Assembly (NCBI RefSeq): GCF_900167945.1
Contig: NZ_FUZA01000005.1
Span: 248,001 to 312,000, forward strand
DNA: 64,000 nt
Source: Dyadobacter psychrophilus
Lineage (GTDB): Bacteria; Bacteroidota; Bacteroidia; Cytophagales; Spirosomataceae
Direction: 5' to 3'
Below are positions 62,373-64,000 of this stretch, piece after piece. Position 1 is the first letter of the stretch; every line of letters begins with the position of its first letter. The notes under the pieces are model-generated. The model was not told the origin of the DNA and did not search any database. It saw only the letters and a list, made by a program, of their open reading frames with translations. Made by a program: the position numbers and the translations under genes.

Positions 62373-62772
62373 GTGCCAATGCAACAATAATGTCGAATTC
62401 TTCGCGCTTGACCGGCACCACCGAAAGTCTGGACAAGCGTACGAGCTCCATATTTTTGAGAATATCGTGTTTTTTGATTTGTTCAAGAGTAACCGTTTTT
62501 GGGAAATGTTCCACCGGAACCACATTCACTACGACCCAATCACCTGTGTCAATGGTTGGATCAGGATAGTGTTCTTTTGAAACTTTTGCCAAACCGACCA
62601 CTTCCTTGCCAATGTTGCTATGATAAAAAAGAACGAGATCGCCTTTCTTCATCGCCATCAGGTTGTTGCGGGCAGCGAAGTTTCTGACCCCATCCCACAT
62701 GCCTTCTTTTTCTTTTACAAGATGATCCCAGGAATATTTATTTGGTTCACTTTTTACGAGCCAATGGTTCAT
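62362..62772 (-). CDS. EVE-domain protein
   Basis: Protein of 136 residues consisting of a single EVE (PUA-like) domain: HWLVKSEPNKYSWDHLVKEK, then WDGVRNFAARNNLMAMKKGD and LVLFYHSNIGKEVVGLAKV. EVE/thymocyte-nuclear-protein-1 domains have an aromatic pocket that reads modified bases in DNA or RNA. No nuclease is fused or adjacent, so it looks like a housekeeping RNA-modification reader rather than a restriction component. The 3' end overlaps the secreted-protein gene by 11 bp. Confidence 0.94.
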   Translation of the reverse strand: MNHWLVKSEPNKYSWDHLVKEKEGMWDGVRNFAARNNLMAMKKGDLVLFYHSNIGKEVVGLAKVSKEHYPDPTIDTGDWVVVNVVPVEHFPKTVTLEQIKKHDILKNMELVRLSRLSVVPVKREEFDIIVALAHES

Positions 62773-62825
62773 GAATTAAAGTTTGGTTTTAAACGAATTT
62801 TGTAGATGAAAAACACATCCCGGGA

Positions 62826-63650
62826 TCAGGGAAATTTCGGGTATTTGCTGAAATCAGGCTTTCTTTTTTCAAGAAATGACTTTTGGCCTTCTTTCGCTTC
62901 TTCGCTCAGATAATAAAGCAATGTTGCATTTCCAGCCAATTCCTGGATTCCAGCCTGTCCGTCAAGCTCCGCATTGAAAGAGCTTTTGAGCATTCTGATA
63001 GACAACGGGCTCTTTTCCTGAATTTTTTTACACCATTCAACGGTTGTTGTTTCCAGATCTTCCAACGGAACGACTTTGTTGACCAAACCCATTTGTAGTG
63101 CTTCCTGCGCGTCGTACTGATCGCATAGGAACCAAATTTCGCGTGCTTTTTTCTGTCCCACAACACGTGCCAGATAAGACGCGCCAAATCCGCCGTCGAA
63201 GCTTCCCACTTTTGGCCCCGTTTGTCCAAATCTGGCATTTTCAGCTGCTATGGAAAGGTCGCAGATCACATGCAGCACGTGTCCGCCGCCAATTGCCCAG
63301 CCTGCTACCATTGCGATAACGGCCTTAGGGATAGAGCGTATCATGCGTTGCAGATCGAGTACATTCAAGCGCGGCACATGGTCGTCGCCAATGTAACCGC
63401 CGTGCCCGCGAACCGATTGATCGCCACCGGAACAGAATGCCTTTCCGCCTTCTCCGGTTAAAATAATGACATCGATCCGTGTGTCTTCCCGGCAAATATG
63501 CATCGCATCGATCATTTCCGTAACGGTGAGCGGCGTGAATGCGTTGTGTTTATGCGGGCGATTTATGCTTATTTTTGCAATGCCTTCGTGAAGCGTAAAA
63601 AGGATTTCCTCGTATTCTTTAATGGTTTCCCACTGAATTGAACTTGACAT
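62826..63650 (-). CDS. menB: 1,4-dihydroxy-2-naphthoyl-CoA synthase
   Basis: Crotonase-fold enzyme of 274 residues that closes the naphthoquinone ring in menaquinone synthesis. The family marks are FCSGGDQSVRGHGGY, the oxyanion-hole segment AMVAGWAIGGGHVLHV and VGSFDGGFGASYLARVVGQKKA, all diagnostic of MenB rather than general enoyl-CoA hydratases. It is divergent from the menE start across a 112-bp gap; the two are consecutive pathway steps. Confidence 0.98.
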   Translation of the reverse strand: MSSSIQWETIKEYEEILFTLHEGIAKISINRPHKHNAFTPLTVTEMIDAMHICREDTRIDVIILTGEGGKAFCSGGDQSVRGHGGYIGDDHVPRLNVLDLQRMIRSIPKAVIAMVAGWAIGGGHVLHVICDLSIAAENARFGQTGPKVGSFDGGFGASYLARVVGQKKAREIWFLCDQYDAQEALQMGLVNKVVPLEDLETTTVEWCKKIQEKSPLSIRMLKSSFNAELDGQAGIQELAGNATLLYYLSEEAKEGQKSFLEKRKPDFSKYPKFP

Positions 63651-63685
63651 AATTCGGAATGTAAATGAATAATCTGGCGTTAAAA

Positions 63686-63709
63686 AGTTAACTATAACCG
63701 CCGTTAACT
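63686..63709. promoter_or_regulatory. Inverted repeat in the menB-menE divergent promoter region
   Basis: AGTTAAC-N10-GTTAACT, a perfect 7-bp dyad. On the minus strand TATAGTTA, a near-match to TAnnTTTG, lies inside it with a TTG at suitable -33 distance, so the dyad overlaps the probable menB promoter. A shared regulator for menB and menE is possible. Confidence 0.4.
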
Positions 63710-63762
63710 CGTTCGCAACAATCTGCGAAATTACAGATTGTTTGGGTTTCCTTCAAAAACAA

Positions 63763-64000
63763 ATGAATAACTTTCCAATGTCCTGGAACACAAGTACAAC
63801 CGCCATCAGAACCCAACAACGGCCCGAACATCCCTACTTTGGCAAAGCGTATGATTTCATGCAATCGTGGCTGAATGGCGCGCAAACATTCACATTGCAA
63901 ACATCCGGCTCAACCGGCGATCCCAAGCCTATTGAAGTCCAAAGAAGTCAGCTGGTCAGCAGTGCGCGAATGACCGGCAAGGCGCTTGATCTGGGAAAAG
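63763..64000 (+). CDS. menE: O-succinylbenzoate-CoA ligase (3' end outside window)
   Basis: The frame starting at ATG 63763 runs to the right edge without a stop and codes for 79 residues. The segment FTLQTSGSTGDPKPIEVQRS contains the AMP-binding P-loop signature TSGSTGxPK of adenylate-forming enzymes. Position next to menB makes MenE, which activates o-succinylbenzoate for ring closure, the best call. The N-terminus is shorter than in general acyl-CoA ligases, as in other Bacteroidota MenE proteins. Identity cannot be confirmed without the rest of the gene. Confidence 0.85.
   Translation, partial: MNNFPMSWNTSTTAIRTQQRPEHPYFGKAYDFMQSWLNGAQTFTLQTSGSTGDPKPIEVQRSQLVSSARMTGKALDLGK

Noticed and set aside
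62362..62772. EVE-domain gene as part of a modification-dependent restriction system
   Set aside because: The protein is only the EVE domain, no McrBC-type or other nuclease gene is adjacent, and the surroundings are housekeeping genes.
1..64000. CRISPR arrays, tRNA/rRNA genes, insertion sequences, prophage or integrase genes
   Set aside because: No regularly spaced repeats, tRNA-like cloverleaf sequence, transposase or integrase motif was seen on reading the window.

Overview
ORGANISM. The window looks like a chromosome segment of an aerobic Bacteroidota, order Cytophagales, most like Dyadobacter and its relatives. Supporting signs are a TonB-dependent receptor, LytTR/LytS-type and propeller-type sensor systems, a GT3-type glycogen synthase, menaquinone genes, few Shine-Dalgarno sequences, and promoters of the Bacteroidota form TTTG-N19/20-TAnnTTTG. 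The genus is inferred from gene content and was not tested. No tRNA, rRNA, CRISPR array, insertion sequence or phage gene was seen. LAYOUT. (1) 1-3389: the end of a Gfo/Idh/MocA oxidoreductase, then a convergent BlaR1-like membrane peptidase and BlaI-like repressor whose promoter holds two tandem dyads. (2) 3442-7982: a LacI-type regulator followed by a three-gene operon (Nramp-fold transporter without the metal-binding motifs, NAD-epimerase homologue, DHDPS-type aldolase) behind a promoter with a perfect 16-bp LacI-like palindrome. (3) 7979-10724, minus strand: LytTR regulator, LytS-type kinase and a degenerate-receiver/GAF protein, joined by 4-bp overlaps. (4) 11057-40236: 23 plus-strand genes with no gap above 60 bp. 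(5) 40238-49104: GT3 glycogen synthase, HGSNAT-like membrane protein, Tat-exported sugar isomerase-like protein, pgi, VanZ-like protein and a secreted alpha/beta hydrolase. (6) 49179-62772, minus strand: SDR, small protein, dnaK, phospholipase C, thrS-infC-rpmI-rplT, then a TPR lipoprotein, a methyltransferase, a secreted protein and an EVE protein. (7) 62826-64000: menB and the divergent start of menE. HOW THE GENES MAY WORK TOGETHER. The 23-gene block is the most unusual part. Its upstream half encodes soluble enzymes: six proteins carrying eight NTF2/SnoaL-like domains, two DJ-1/PfpI proteins, a benzoylformate-decarboxylase-like ThDP enzyme, a GMC flavoprotein, a VOC protein and an AGE-type epimerase. 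Its downstream half encodes signalling: two STAS proteins flanking the glycogen debranching enzyme GlgX, an anti-sigma-type HATPase, a membrane nSTAND-like ATPase with WD40 repeats, a TonB receptor with a TPR-like extension, an acetyltransferase, a translocase-like protein with HEAT repeats, a propeller receptor kinase lacking its phospho-accepting histidine, a compact kinase that has one, and a receiver-PP2C phosphatase. This suggests a phosphorelay feeding a partner switch (kinase to phosphatase to STAS to HATPase) tied to carbohydrate storage and an unknown oxidative/carboligase pathway. No sigma factor is present, so the output is unknown.
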